Part shown: piece by piece, positions 19,179 to 28,709 of the stretch
Layout of the letters: every line of letters starts with the position of its first letter
How positions within the stretch are numbered: the first letter of the stretch is position 1
Position numbers and translations under genes: made by a program
Notes under the pieces: generated by a model
What the model saw: only the letters and a program-made list of their open reading frames with translations
Database searches by the model: none
What the model was told of the DNA's origin: nothing
NCBI RefSeq assembly: GCF_003014595.1
Contig: NZ_PYGK01000001.1
Span: forward strand, 926,820-990,819
DNA from: Chitinophaga ginsengisoli
Lineage (GTDB): Bacteria > Bacteroidota > Bacteroidia > Chitinophagales > Chitinophagaceae
Direction: 5' to 3'
Length of the DNA: 64,000 bases

Positions 19179-20225
19179 TTACAGCTTGATAAGCTTACCT
19201 TCTTTACTGCTCTGGAAAGCAGCTTCGATCACACGGATCACATTTACGGCATCTGAAGGTGCTACGGGTACTGGAGCGCCTGTGGTAATTGCCTTATGCA
19301 TACCATCAAAGTATTCCAGGTAGTTACCTTTAGGAGAAGGCAGGTATTCCCTGATCACTTTACCATCTTTCTCTGTGTGCATCAGGCCCCATTCATGAAT
19401 GCCTTCTACGCCCCATCCGGGAGCGCCCGGCATCAGGCCCTGTTGCAGCATCGTTTCCTGTGTATCGGCTTTTGTCTTGATGAAAGAGCCTTTACGTCCA
19501 TGGAACTGGTAAGAGGGAATAGGCTCCCTGGTAATATAACTACATTTCAGGCGTACACGTAATTTATCGTAAAAAAATACCAGTTCGAAATAATCATCCA
19601 CAATAGATTCTGCACGGATGATGCGGATATCCGCCCAGATGGAGTCAGGCATGCCGAACAGTAGCAGGGCCTGGTCTACCAGGTGTGAGCCCAGGTCATA
19701 TAGGCCGCCGGTGCCAGGCAAAGCGGCTTCTTTATGCTTCTTATAGCTTAACTCTTCACGGTAACGGTCATAGTGGATCTCTGCCTCCAGGATGTCTCCC
19801 AGGTCGCCGCTGGCAACTACCTGCCGAACGATCTTGAAATCACCATCAAAACGGCGGTTATGGTACACGCTCAGTAACAGTCCCTTGCTTTTGGCCAGTT
19901 CCACCAGTTCCTGTCCCTCTACGGAGGCAACGGTGAAAGGTTTCTCCACGATCACATGTTTACCGGCGTTCAGTGCCGCCTTGGTATACTCGTAGTGTGT
20001 ATAGTTAGGTGTGTTTACGATGATCAGTTCCAGGGAACTGTCCTGGAGCATCTCTTCCACGCTCTTGTACACTTTTACATCCGGATACCTTTCCTGCGCC
20101 ATATGTTTGCTTCTTTCCACTACGGCTGTAAATTCAAACCCGGGATGTACATGAATAAAGGGCGCGTGAAAAATATGGCCTGACATACCATATGCACATA
20201 TACCGGTCTTGATAATTCTTTCCAT
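19179..20225 (-). CDS. Gfo/Idh/MocA-family oxidoreductase
   Basis: 348 residues. An N-terminal Rossmann region (GICAYGMSGHIFHAPF, a variant of the GxGxxG loop) precedes the family signature EKPF near 95-98. The C-terminal alpha/beta domain contains GGLYDLGSHLVDQAL. Members are NAD(P)-dependent dehydrogenases acting on sugars, inositol or related compounds; the substrate cannot be read. The glycine pattern in the loop, GMSG rather than GCG, resembles the YhhX/ScyllO-type branch. It is the last gene before the shared terminator. Confidence 0.88.
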   Translation of the reverse strand: MERIIKTGICAYGMSGHIFHAPFIHVHPGFEFTAVVERSKHMAQERYPDVKVYKSVEEMLQDSSLELIIVNTPNYTHYEYTKAALNAGKHVIVEKPFTVASVEGQELVELAKSKGLLLSVYHNRRFDGDFKIVRQVVASGDLGDILEAEIHYDRYREELSYKKHKEAALPGTGGLYDLGSHLVDQALLLFGMPDSIWADIRIIRAESIVDDYFELVFFYDKLRVRLKCSYITREPIPSYQFHGRKGSFIKTKADTQETMLQQGLMPGAPGWGVEGIHEWGLMHTEKDGKVIREYLPSPKGNYLEYFDGMHKAITTGAPVPVAPSDAVNVIRVIEAAFQSSKEGKLIKL

Positions 20226-20278
20226 GAAATCCTGGTTTTAGCTGTTAGGGCAATAAGATAGTGAATATTCGGAATTTC

Positions 20279-21841
20279 TTAGAACCAACTGCTTTTCTTA
20301 CTGCTTTTACCACCCAGTCCCAATGCACCCAGCAGACTGCGGGTTATGATATTTGCCGCGGTACGACCTGCCTGACGTGCAGCTGAGCTGGTCAGTACGG
20401 TTTCCAGAATGCTCTTTTCTTCCTTCTGTTTGCCTCCTCCTTTTGAAGATGCCTTTTCTTCCTTATCCTGGGCCGTTTTTTCGGCCGCTTCTTCCAGTTT
20501 GGCAGTTAGTATCTCGTAAGCACTTTCGTTGTCTATTTCGCGGTTATATTTCTTTACCAGCTTAGAGGCATTGACGATGGCGTCGGCTTCTTCGCCTGAA
20601 AGGATATCCATACGTGAGCGGGGCGAAACCAGCATGGTCGCTGCCAATGGTGTAGGCTGCCCTTTTTCATTCAGACAGGTAAAGAGTGCCTCTCCTATAC
20701 CGATCTGTGTCAGTAACTCATCTGTTTTATAGTATTCAGACAGTGGATAGTTCTCTGCTGTTTGTTTGATAGATTTTCTGTCATTGGCAGTGAAAGCGCG
20801 TAATGCATGCTGCACCTTCATACCCAGCTGGCCCAGTACGGACGGCGGGACGTCCATAGGGTTCTGCGTACAGAAAAAGATGCCCACTCCCTTGGAGCGG
20901 ATCAGCTTAATGATGGTCTCAATCTGCTGCAACAATGCGGTGCTGGCCTCCTGGAAGATGAGGTGCGCCTCATCAATGAACATCACCAGTTTCGGCTTTT
21001 CAAGATCACCTTCTTCCGGTAGTGTAGCATACAGTTCTGCCAGCAGGCTTAACATGAATGTAGAGAATAACTTCGGACGGTCCTGTATATCGGCCACCCT
21101 TACGATAGAGATAATACCCCTGCCATCATCGCCGATGCGCATCAGGTCATCCACTTCAAAAGAAGCCTCTCCAAAGAAAAGATCTGCGCCCTGTTGTTCC
21201 AGACCTACCACCTTACGGAGAATAGTGCCTGCTGAGGTAGTGGAGATCTTACCATAGTCTTTCTCCATTTCTGCTTTTCCCTCATCGCTCACAAACTGCA
21301 GCACTTTCTTAAAATCTTTCAGATCAAGCAGTGGCAGTTTATTATCATCACAGTATTTGAATATCATGGATACCAGGCCTTCCTGGGTATCGTTCAGCTC
21401 CAGTATCTTGGAGAGCAACACCGGTCCGAATTCACTCACGGTAGCACGGAGACGGGCGCCTTTTTCCTTACTGAGGGAAAGCAGCTCCGTTGGGTAGGCT
21501 GCGGGCGACCAGCTACCGCCTATTTTCTGGTAGCGTTCATCAATCTTGGCATTCCCCGTTCCTGCGGCAGCAATGCCGCTCAGGTCACCTTTAATGTCCA
21601 TCAGTAATACAGGTACGCTGGCATCACTTAAAGCTTCTGCAATGACCTGCAGGGTTTTGGTTTTACCGGTACCGGTGGCGCCGGCTATCAGGCCATGCCT
21701 GTTCAGCGTTTTCAGTGGGAGGGATACGTCCGCTCCGGTTATTACTTCGCCATCCAGCATGGCGCAGCCCAGTTTTATATGTTCGCCTTTAAAGGAATAA
21801 CCGTTCTGAATGTACTCCAGAAATGCTTCTTTCGTAGCCAT
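20279..21841 (-). CDS. HerA-like ATPase (DUF853 family)
   Basis: 520 residues. Walker A GATGTGKTK lies at 54-62, Walker B LVMFIDEAH is near 280, and an arginine-finger-like block FFCTQNPMDVP follows. The C-terminal 100 residues are charged (EKASSKGGGKQKEEKS) and end in a small hydrophobic stretch. The family is related to HerA/FtsK hexameric DNA translocases and is widespread in bacteria without a settled role. No NurA-like nuclease or defence partner sits next to it here. Upstream is a terminator separating it from the GroES-like gene. Confidence 0.85.
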   Translation of the reverse strand: MATKEAFLEYIQNGYSFKGEHIKLGCAMLDGEVITGADVSLPLKTLNRHGLIAGATGTGKTKTLQVIAEALSDASVPVLLMDIKGDLSGIAAAGTGNAKIDERYQKIGGSWSPAAYPTELLSLSKEKGARLRATVSEFGPVLLSKILELNDTQEGLVSMIFKYCDDNKLPLLDLKDFKKVLQFVSDEGKAEMEKDYGKISTTSAGTILRKVVGLEQQGADLFFGEASFEVDDLMRIGDDGRGIISIVRVADIQDRPKLFSTFMLSLLAELYATLPEEGDLEKPKLVMFIDEAHLIFQEASTALLQQIETIIKLIRSKGVGIFFCTQNPMDVPPSVLGQLGMKVQHALRAFTANDRKSIKQTAENYPLSEYYKTDELLTQIGIGEALFTCLNEKGQPTPLAATMLVSPRSRMDILSGEEADAIVNASKLVKKYNREIDNESAYEILTAKLEEAAEKTAQDKEEKASSKGGGKQKEEKSILETVLTSSAARQAGRTAANIITRSLLGALGLGGKSSKKSSWF

Positions 21842-21896
21842 GGTATATCAAATTTTTGTTGAAGATATGGAAAAGCGGTTTCGGACAAAAGAGGGG

Positions 21897-21978
21897 GAAA
21901 AAAAATCAGGAACTAAACATGAAAAATAATGCAGATGCATTTATTGTTCATGCTTAATTCCTGATGTTTATTTTTTTT
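21897..21978 (-). terminator. Long hairpin terminator after the GroES-like gene
   Basis: A stem of roughly 27 bp with a few mismatches runs from about 21905 (ATCAGGAAC) to 21965 (its complement ending CTGAT). On the minus strand it is followed by a run of T residues (A-run at 21898-21905). Confidence 0.75.
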
Positions 21979-21992
21979 GTACGCTGATAGTC

Positions 21993-22373
21993 TTATAGGT
22001 CTTCTTCCCTCTCAAGCATCAGTATGGCGCCTTGTGGAACGATGAAATACTTCTCGCCCTGATAGACTACTTCTGTAGAACCGCTTACAAGGAAGATAGC
22101 CAGATCGCCTTCTTTCGCCTGGAGCGGGATATATTTCACTTTCTCTTCTTCCGCTTTCCAGGGCTCATCATCTTCACTAGGTAATGGCAGTGCATAACCT
22201 GGCCCCGTTTTGATCACATAGCCCTGTTGTACTTTCTCCTTTTCCTGCATACCAGGAGGAAGATATAAACCGCTTTCTGTACGCTCGTTGGGGGTGGTTG
22301 GTTTAATAAGCACCCGGTCTCCTACAACTATTAGCTTCTTCAATTTATTGTCTTGAGTCAAATGTATTGCCAT
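21993..22373 (-). CDS. GroES-like co-chaperone, non-canonical
   Basis: 126 residues against about 95 for standard GroES. The chaperonin-10 fold is recognisable: VVGDRVLIKPTTPNERTESGLYLP, then VQQGYVIKTGPG, then GDLAIFLVSGSTEVVYQGEKYFIV. An acidic insert (SEDDEPWKAEEEK) lengthens the middle. No groEL is adjacent, and the usual mobile-loop sequence is altered, so it is probably a divergent second GroES-type protein rather than the main groES (inference). It lies 70 bases downstream of the metallo-hydrolase gene. Confidence 0.8.
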   Translation of the reverse strand: MAIHLTQDNKLKKLIVVGDRVLIKPTTPNERTESGLYLPPGMQEKEKVQQGYVIKTGPGYALPLPSEDDEPWKAEEEKVKYIPLQAKEGDLAIFLVSGSTEVVYQGEKYFIVPQGAILMLEREEDL

Positions 22374-22443
22374 CGTAAAGTACCTCCGCGAAAGATATTA
22401 CAAAATGCGTGCAGCAGCAGTATATGGTGCCAATATGTCACAG

Positions 22444-23283
22444 TTACACATCTGCCAGCCGGAAGGTATCGGCTACTCTGATGCCTTTGTCTGTCGATTG
22501 CAGGGTGCAGCATTCTGTAACAGGATCATGCTCAAAAAAGAGGATGTAGTTATTCTCCACGGCCTCCTGTAAAAAGCTCTTTTTCTCCTGTAGTGTTGTC
22601 AGCGGGAACATATCATATGCCATGACATAAGGAATTGGAATATGTCCCTTGCTGGGCAGCAGGTCGGCCATATATATGATGGTTTTACCCTTGTACTGGA
22701 TCTGCGGCAGCATCATAGAGTCTGTATGCCCGAATACAAAGCGGATATTGAAGTCGTTGGTGAAAGGAATACCTTCCTCCCGTGGAATAAACTTCAGTTG
22801 TCCGCTTTCCTGTATAGGCAGGATATTTTCTTTCAGGAAAGAGGCTTTTTCCCGTTCATTGGGTTTGGTGGCCCATTCCCAATGTTCCTCATTGCTCCAG
22901 AAGCTGGCATTCTTAAAGGCGGGTACCAGTTTGTCTCCCCGTCTTTCTATACTGCCACCACAGTGGTCAAAGTGCAGATGTGTCAGGAATACGTCTGTAA
23001 TATCATCACGATGAAAGCCATGTTTAGCCAGGGATGTATCAATACTGGTGTCTCCGTGCAGGTAATAATAGCTGAAGAATTTCTCATCTTGCTTATTGCC
23101 TATGCCGGTATCTACCAGTATCAGGCGGTCGCCATCTTCTATCAGCAGGCTACGCATGGCCCACGAGCACATGTTGTTCTCATCTGCCGGGTTTAGCTTA
23201 TTCCAGATGCTTTTAGGCACCACGCCAAACATGGCGCCTCCATCCAGTTTAAAATGGCCTGTATCTATGCTATATAAGTTCAT
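22444..23283 (-). CDS. MBL-fold metallo-hydrolase
   Basis: 279 residues from MNLYSIDTGHFKLDGG. The metal motif is complete: H102, H104, D106 and H107 in THLHFDHCGG. Further ligands are the histidine in VFGHTDSM and the one in FFEHDP. The family resembles quorum-quenching lactonases and related hydrolases; the substrate is unknown. The frame runs 29 codons further upstream into the transporter gene, but the ATG at 23283 leaves a 35-base gap and fits the domain start. It is likely co-transcribed with the transporter. Confidence 0.87.
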   Translation of the reverse strand: MNLYSIDTGHFKLDGGAMFGVVPKSIWNKLNPADENNMCSWAMRSLLIEDGDRLILVDTGIGNKQDEKFFSYYYLHGDTSIDTSLAKHGFHRDDITDVFLTHLHFDHCGGSIERRGDKLVPAFKNASFWSNEEHWEWATKPNEREKASFLKENILPIQESGQLKFIPREEGIPFTNDFNIRFVFGHTDSMMLPQIQYKGKTIIYMADLLPSKGHIPIPYVMAYDMFPLTTLQEKKSFLQEAVENNYILFFEHDPVTECCTLQSTDKGIRVADTFRLADV

Positions 23284-23318
23284 GATTGGATCAGTTTGCG
23301 AACTGAAGTTCGTGAATT

Positions 23319-24620
23319 TCAGCTTCCGGCAGTCATCCTTTTTTGTTTTTGCAGTGCTGCATAGAGCCATACCAAACCTATTGCGAAGAACGCGATCAGC
23401 GCCAGTACGGAGTTACGCATGCTACCTGTCAGCTCATGGATATAACCGAAAGTGATCATTCCTATAGCAATGGACAGTTTTTCCACCACATCATAGTAAC
23501 TGAAGAAAGACGCGGTATCCTCCGTTTCAGGCATCAGTTTGGCGTAGGTAGAACGGCTGAGGGATTGTACGCCACCCATTACAAGGCCTACTGCTACGGC
23601 CAGTGTATAGAAGTCTGTGGCTGTCTGCATGCGGTACCCTATCAGGCAGATGACCACCCATAGGATGACAACCACCATTAATACAGGGAGGTTACCAAAT
23701 TTGCCTGATAGTTTGGCTATTCCCCAGGCGCCAAGTACAGCTACTATCTGGATGGCTACTACCGCCATGATCAGTCGGTCAGCAGGCAATCCCAATTCCT
23801 GGCTACCAAAGATGGTAGCAGCCATCATCACTGTCTGAACGCCCATACTGTAAAAGAAGAATCCACGTAGAAATCTCTTTAATACAGGCATCATCCTTAC
23901 CTGTGCATATACTTTTTTGAGCTCCCGGAAACCTTCTGTCAAAGCACTGGCGCTATGTTGCTGTATAGTTGCCTTAGAGGCTGGCAAACGTAGAAACGTG
24001 ATCTGTGCAAAACCGATCCACCAGAGACCTGTCAGCAGGAAGGTAATACGTACCGGCATGCCACCATCAATACCGAATGGTTTTACTACGACAAGCGCAA
24101 AGCCGATCAGCTGCAACAATACACTGCCTATATATCCCATGGCAAAGCCTTTTGCACTGATACGGTCCCGGTCTTCTATCGAGGCTATTTCCGGCAGATA
24201 AGAGTTGTAGAATACCAGGCCTCCGCAATATCCCAATGTGGCCAATATGAAGAAGATGGCACCGTATTCGACATTGGGGTTTGGTCCTGTGAAGTTATAT
24301 AAAGCACAGCAGCTCAGTCCTCCCAGCCAGGTGAATAACATGAGGTATCTTTTCTTGTTACCTCTTGTATCGGCGATGGAAGAGAGTATGGGCGACAACA
24401 GTGCTGCGAGTATAAAAGCAGCAGCCATAGAGTAGTCGTACAATGCAGAGTTTACGAAGGTCCTTCCAAAGAAGCTTACATTGTCACCGTTAGCATCAGA
24501 GTGCGTAATGGTAGTGAAATAAATAGGGAAAAAAGTGGTGGTAATTACCAGGTTGTACACTGAGTTAGCCCAGTCATACATTGCCCAGCCATTGATTACT
24601 TTTTTACTGGCAGTTTGCAT
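23319..24620 (-). CDS. UMF1-family MFS transporter
   Basis: 433 residues with 12 predicted hydrophobic segments. The opening INGWAMYDWANSVYNLVITTTFFPIYF is the hallmark of the UMF1/Atg22-like branch, whose vacuolar members efflux amino acids. The bacterial substrates are unsettled. A short polar tail ends the protein. It is followed 35 bases later by the metallo-hydrolase, suggesting a common transcript. Confidence 0.88.
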   Translation of the reverse strand: MQTASKKVINGWAMYDWANSVYNLVITTTFFPIYFTTITHSDANGDNVSFFGRTFVNSALYDYSMAAAFILAALLSPILSSIADTRGNKKRYLMLFTWLGGLSCCALYNFTGPNPNVEYGAIFFILATLGYCGGLVFYNSYLPEIASIEDRDRISAKGFAMGYIGSVLLQLIGFALVVVKPFGIDGGMPVRITFLLTGLWWIGFAQITFLRLPASKATIQQHSASALTEGFRELKKVYAQVRMMPVLKRFLRGFFFYSMGVQTVMMAATIFGSQELGLPADRLIMAVVAIQIVAVLGAWGIAKLSGKFGNLPVLMVVVILWVVICLIGYRMQTATDFYTLAVAVGLVMGGVQSLSRSTYAKLMPETEDTASFFSYYDVVEKLSIAIGMITFGYIHELTGSMRNSVLALIAFFAIGLVWLYAALQKQKRMTAGS

Positions 24621-24692
24621 ATGATGTAAACAAGTTGGTGATCAAAATGAGAAAACATGAAGCCGGGTAATGTGCTCACGGTAAGCCGGCGC

Positions 24693-25310
24693 TTATTTAT
24701 AATCGAGTATGCTGATCTGATCCGGACACATAAAGTATTCCTGCTCATCGTTGGAACTGACAATGATAAGACGGTCGCCACTGTAATCGGTAATAAGTTG
24801 CTGATAGAGCCGGACACCGGAGGCATCCAGGTTGGTACAGGGTTCATCCAGCAGCAGCACGGGAACATCAGAGAAAATGGTCAGGGCCAGTTTCAGTCTT
24901 TGTTTCATGCCGGATGAAAAATAGCGGATCTGTTTGTTCATGGATTTCTCCAGGCCCACCAGGGCTACAGCATCTGCGGGAGTGATTGCGGGAATGAATT
25001 GTTTGAACTGTAGGTGGAACTGCAGGCTTTCTGCGAGTGTAAATTCTTCTACCAGTTCGAGGTAAGGAGCAGCGATGGCACAATGCCGGAAGAACTGATC
25101 AGGACTGAGCAGTTCTTCCGGTGTGTTATAAGTAACGGAACCTTCATTGTGATGGAGGTGTCCGCTGATAACCTGTAAAAGTGTAGATTTTCCAGAGCCA
25201 TTAGGGCCCAGTATGGCATACCGTCCGCCAGCTTCAAAAGTGGCAGATACACGACGGAAGATCCAGTCGTAGTTAAATCGTTTGCCTGTCTGGTGCAGCG
25301 TTATTTTCAT
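24693..25310 (-). CDS. ABC transporter ATP-binding protein
   Basis: 205 residues, a single short ABC ATPase domain. Walker A GPNGSGKS is at 35-42, the signature reads SSGMKQR at 132-138, and Walker B VLLLDEP is at 151-157. The signature lacks the usual LSGGQ spelling but keeps the fold positions. No permease gene is adjacent, so the transporter partner is unknown; CcmA-like heme export ATPases have similar size. Its start overlaps the lpxA stop (ATGA at 25307-25310), which couples it to the lipid A cluster. Confidence 0.88.
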   Translation of the reverse strand: MKITLHQTGKRFNYDWIFRRVSATFEAGGRYAILGPNGSGKSTLLQVISGHLHHNEGSVTYNTPEELLSPDQFFRHCAIAAPYLELVEEFTLAESLQFHLQFKQFIPAITPADAVALVGLEKSMNKQIRYFSSGMKQRLKLALTIFSDVPVLLLDEPCTNLDASGVRLYQQLITDYSGDRLIIVSSNDEQEYFMCPDQISILDYK

Positions 25311-26101
25311 TCGTCGCTGGCTAGTGACGTATAACCTTTCATGATGCCCCTGCCGGATTCACGGATGAACGATAGTATCTCATCCCTTTCATCAGTGGCA
25401 GGATATTCTGCTTCAATGATACTGATCGCTTTTGACAGCTTGTATCCTTTCACGAATATGATACGGTAGATATCCAGTACGTGGTTGATCTTTTCGAGAG
25501 AGAAACCTCTTCTTTTCAGACCGATAGAATTCACGCCTACATATGACAGCGGTTCACGTGCTGCTTTTACATAAGGCGGTACATCCTTTCTCACGAGGGA
25601 ACCTCCTGTAACAAAGGCATGTGCGCCTATTTTACAGAACTGTTGAACGGCTACCATGCCCGCCAGCACTACGTAGTCGCCCACGGTAATATGGCCGGCC
25701 AGGGTAGTGTTGTTGGAAAACACACAGCTATTGCCCACTTCACAATCGTGTGCAATGTGGCTGTACGCCATGATCAGGCAGTTATTGCCGATAACGGTTT
25801 TCCATTTGTCCTTGGTTCCTCTGTTTATGGTTACATACTCTCTGATGGTGGTGTTATCTCCGATTTCAGTTGTGGTTTCTTCGCCTGCAAATTTGAGATC
25901 TTGCGGAATGGCGGAAATTACAGCCCCGGGAAAGATACGGCAGTTCTTACCGATCCTGGCGCCATCCATAATAGTGACATTGGAGCCGATCCAGGTACCT
26001 TCTCCGATTTCAACGTTTTTGTGAATGACAGTGAAGGGATCGATCTTTACGTTTGGCGCTACTTTGGCGTCCGGGTGAATGTAAGTTAGCGGATGGATCA
26101 T
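25307..26101 (-). CDS. lpxA: Acyl-ACP--UDP-N-acetylglucosamine O-acyltransferase LpxA
   Basis: 264 residues, the standard length. Left-handed beta-helix hexapeptide repeats run from about residue 5 to 180. They include TEIGDNTTIREYVTINRGT and the catalytic histidine in SHIAHDCEVG. The C-terminal helical domain follows (GVNSIGLKRRGFS). It performs the first acylation step of lipid A synthesis in the cytoplasm. It lies 9 bases after lpxC-fabZ and overlaps the ABC ATPase gene. Confidence 0.97.
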   Translation of the reverse strand: MIHPLTYIHPDAKVAPNVKIDPFTVIHKNVEIGEGTWIGSNVTIMDGARIGKNCRIFPGAVISAIPQDLKFAGEETTTEIGDNTTIREYVTINRGTKDKWKTVIGNNCLIMAYSHIAHDCEVGNSCVFSNNTTLAGHITVGDYVVLAGMVAVQQFCKIGAHAFVTGGSLVRKDVPPYVKAAREPLSYVGVNSIGLKRRGFSLEKINHVLDIYRIIFVKGYKLSKAISIIEAEYPATDERDEILSFIRESGRGIMKGYTSLASDE

Positions 26102-26110
26102 TGCTATTAT

Positions 26111-27526
26111 TTAGCTTTCTCTTGTTTTAATGATTTGAGCGGTCAGGTCACCTTCAGTTACTACCTTGTTGCCTACGAATACTGTTCCTCTCATTTCTAC
26201 TATGCCTCTTCTGATGGGGCTCAGCAATTCCATCTTCAGGATCATGGTATCTCCTGGAAATACTTTCTGCTTGAACTTACAGTTGTCGATTTTAATAAAA
26301 TAGGTATCGTAATTCTGAGGATCTGGTACAGTGTTGAGTGCAAGAATACCTCCGCACTGTGCCAGTGCTTCCACCTGCAATACGCCCGGCATTACCGGAT
26401 TATTCGGGAAGTGACCCTGGAAGAAGTGCTCGTTGAAGGTGACGTTTTTGATACCTACTACCTGTGTATCGGTAAGATCGATGATCTTGTCTACCAGCAG
26501 CATCGGATAACGATGCGGCAACGTTCTTTCAATACGTGGCAGATCAAAGATAGCTGGTTTATTAGGATCGTATACAGGCACATCCTTGATGTGCTTGTTC
26601 TTCTTGATATACTGTTTGATCTTACGGGCAAACTCCACGTTGGAAGCGTGTCCCGGACGGTTTGCAATGATATGCGCCTTAATAGGCACACCTACCAGTG
26701 CCAGGTCACCCACGATGTCCAGCAGTTTGTGACGTGCCGGTTCATTCGGGAAGTGAAGCTGTATGTTATTGAGAATACCTTCTCTTGCTGCTACGCTGAT
26801 CTTCTCACGGTTAAACACCTTGGCAAGGCTGGCCAGTTGGTCATCGCTTACCGGTTTATCTACGATCACGATAGCGTTATTGATATCGCCACCTTTGATC
26901 AGGTTGTTGGAGATCAGGTATTCCAGTTCATGCAGGAATACGAAAGTACGGCAGGGCGCTACTTCCTCTTTGAAATCCTGCAGGCTGTTCAGATTAGCAT
27001 GCTGTGTTCCTAACACAGGCGAATTAAAATCGATCAGGCAGGTAATACGGTAATCCACTGCAGGCAGGGCTACCATTTCTACGTTCTTGCTATCGTCGTA
27101 GTAATTGATGTTGGTGTCAATTGAATACCAGACCTTTTTGGCGTCCTGTTCGGCAATACCAGCTTCCTCTATCTTCTGGATAAAGGGGGAGGAACTACCA
27201 TCCATAATCGGAATTTCAGGACCATCGATCTCGATGTGTACGTTATCTACTCCTGTTCCCACCAGGGCAGCCATAATATGCTCGATCGTACTTACGCGTG
27301 CGCCGTTGTGTTCGAGCGTCGTGCTGCGCGCAGTATCCACGACATAATCGACATCGGCTTTAACTACAGGTTGTTCAGGCAGATCTACACGCTGAAATTT
27401 AATACCGTAACCGGGAGTGGCCGGCTTCAGGGTCATGTTTACATGCGCTCCTGTGTGTAAACCAACACCCGATATAGTGACTGGGGCTTTTATCGTGTGT
27501 TGGTTAGACGACTGATGACTATCCAT
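26111..27526 (-). CDS. lpxC-fabZ: Bifunctional LpxC deacetylase / FabZ dehydratase
   Basis: 471 residues, two enzymes in one chain. Residues 10-305 are LpxC, the zinc deacetylase committing to lipid A synthesis: H83 in STIEHIMAAL, then H266 and D270 in RHKLLDIVGD, and H292 in GHASN. Residues 325-471 are FabZ, the hotdog-fold 3-hydroxyacyl-ACP dehydratase: H372 in GHFPNNPVMPG and E386. The fusion joins the two pathways that compete for 3-hydroxyacyl-ACP. It is an established arrangement in Bacteroidota. It is flanked by lpxD and lpxA on the same strand. Confidence 0.97.
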   Translation of the reverse strand: MDSHQSSNQHTIKAPVTISGVGLHTGAHVNMTLKPATPGYGIKFQRVDLPEQPVVKADVDYVVDTARSTTLEHNGARVSTIEHIMAALVGTGVDNVHIEIDGPEIPIMDGSSSPFIQKIEEAGIAEQDAKKVWYSIDTNINYYDDSKNVEMVALPAVDYRITCLIDFNSPVLGTQHANLNSLQDFKEEVAPCRTFVFLHELEYLISNNLIKGGDINNAIVIVDKPVSDDQLASLAKVFNREKISVAAREGILNNIQLHFPNEPARHKLLDIVGDLALVGVPIKAHIIANRPGHASNVEFARKIKQYIKKNKHIKDVPVYDPNKPAIFDLPRIERTLPHRYPMLLVDKIIDLTDTQVVGIKNVTFNEHFFQGHFPNNPVMPGVLQVEALAQCGGILALNTVPDPQNYDTYFIKIDNCKFKQKVFPGDTMILKMELLSPIRRGIVEMRGTVFVGNKVVTEGDLTAQIIKTRES

Positions 27527-27559
27527 ATTTTATTATAACTGTTTATCCTACTTTGTTCT

Positions 27560-28609
27560 TCAAACACCTTCCCGCACGGAAAGCAGTTGTTTTACCATAT
27601 CTTCCAATTCCTTCACACGTTTTTCAAGGTCCGGCAAATTTCTAAAAATTGCCTGACTTTTTAAGGAACTTTTGTAATCAAAAGCAGGAGATCCCATCAG
27701 TGCTGTATTTGGTTCCGCTATCGATTTAGACAGGCCGCTCTGTGCATTGATCTTGGTACCGTCGGCCAGCTGGATATGTCCCACCAGGCCTACCTGTCCG
27801 CCTATCACACAGTTCTTGCCGATTTTAGTGCTGCCGGAGATACCGGTCTGTGCCGCAATTACAGAATTCGTATCCACATCCACATTGTGTGCTATCTGGA
27901 TCAGATTATCCAGTTTTACGCCCTGACGGATAACGGTGGAACCCATTGTAGCACGGTCTATTGTGGTATTAGCCCCTATTTCCACATCATCGTGAATGAT
28001 CACATTACCGATCTGCGGCACTTTCTTATAGGTTCCATCAGGCTGGGGCGCAAAGCCAAAACCATCTCCACCGATCACACAACCCGCATGCAGGATCACC
28101 CTGCTGCCCAGTACACAGTTGTCATATACCTTTACACCCGGGAAGATGACAGTATCATCCTGTACGGTAACATTGTCGCCGAGATATACACCGGGATATA
28201 TTTTAACATTATTTCCAAGCACTACGTTTTCGCCCAGGTAGGCAAAAGCACCGATGAAAACGTTCTGACCAGTCTTTACTGATGCAGGTACATAAGACGG
28301 TTGCTGAATACCAGTCTTGTTACCTACCAGCTGTTTATATTTTTCCAGGAGAAGGGCAAAGCTGCTATATGCATCTTTTACCCTGATCAGGGTTGACTTA
28401 ACAGGTTTTTCCGTTACAAGGCTTTCATTCACTATCAGTATTGAAGCATTGGTAGTATAAATGAATTCTTCGTATTTAGGATTGGCAATGAAACTGAGCA
28501 TCCCTTCACCGGCCTCTTCAATCTTGGCGATGTTGCTCACTTTAACGTCTGGGTTGCCTTCCAGCCTACCATCCAGCATGGTAGCCAATTGTAATGCGCT
28601 AAACTGCAT
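27560..28609 (-). CDS. lpxD: UDP-3-O-acylglucosamine N-acyltransferase LpxD
   Basis: 349 residues. An N-terminal uridine-binding domain (1-100) is followed by hexapeptide repeats (about 105-300) that include HAGCVIGGDGFGF and IGANTTIDRATMG, with the catalytic histidine in IQIAHNVDV. A C-terminal helix ends the protein (LEKRVKELEDMVKQL). It carries out the third lipid A step, N-acylating the LpxC product. It lies 33 bases upstream of lpxC-fabZ. Confidence 0.97.
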   Translation of the reverse strand: MQFSALQLATMLDGRLEGNPDVKVSNIAKIEEAGEGMLSFIANPKYEEFIYTTNASILIVNESLVTEKPVKSTLIRVKDAYSSFALLLEKYKQLVGNKTGIQQPSYVPASVKTGQNVFIGAFAYLGENVVLGNNVKIYPGVYLGDNVTVQDDTVIFPGVKVYDNCVLGSRVILHAGCVIGGDGFGFAPQPDGTYKKVPQIGNVIIHDDVEIGANTTIDRATMGSTVIRQGVKLDNLIQIAHNVDVDTNSVIAAQTGISGSTKIGKNCVIGGQVGLVGHIQLADGTKINAQSGLSKSIAEPNTALMGSPAFDYKSSLKSQAIFRNLPDLEKRVKELEDMVKQLLSVREGV

Positions 28610-28709
28610 AGTTATTAATTAATAATGTTACCCGATCTGACCAGCTATCAACCTATTCCTGTCCCACAACTCGTATTTCCGGAATTTGTAATTGATAATT
28701 AGCCATTCA

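Noticed and set aside
20529..21257. Long plus-strand frames opposite the HerA-like gene
   Set aside because: They are antisense shadows; the minus strand has clear Walker motifs over the same bases.
20279..22373. HerA-like ATPase as part of a defence system
   Set aside because: Neighbours are an oxidoreductase and a GroES-like protein; no nuclease, Sir2 or other defence partner is present.
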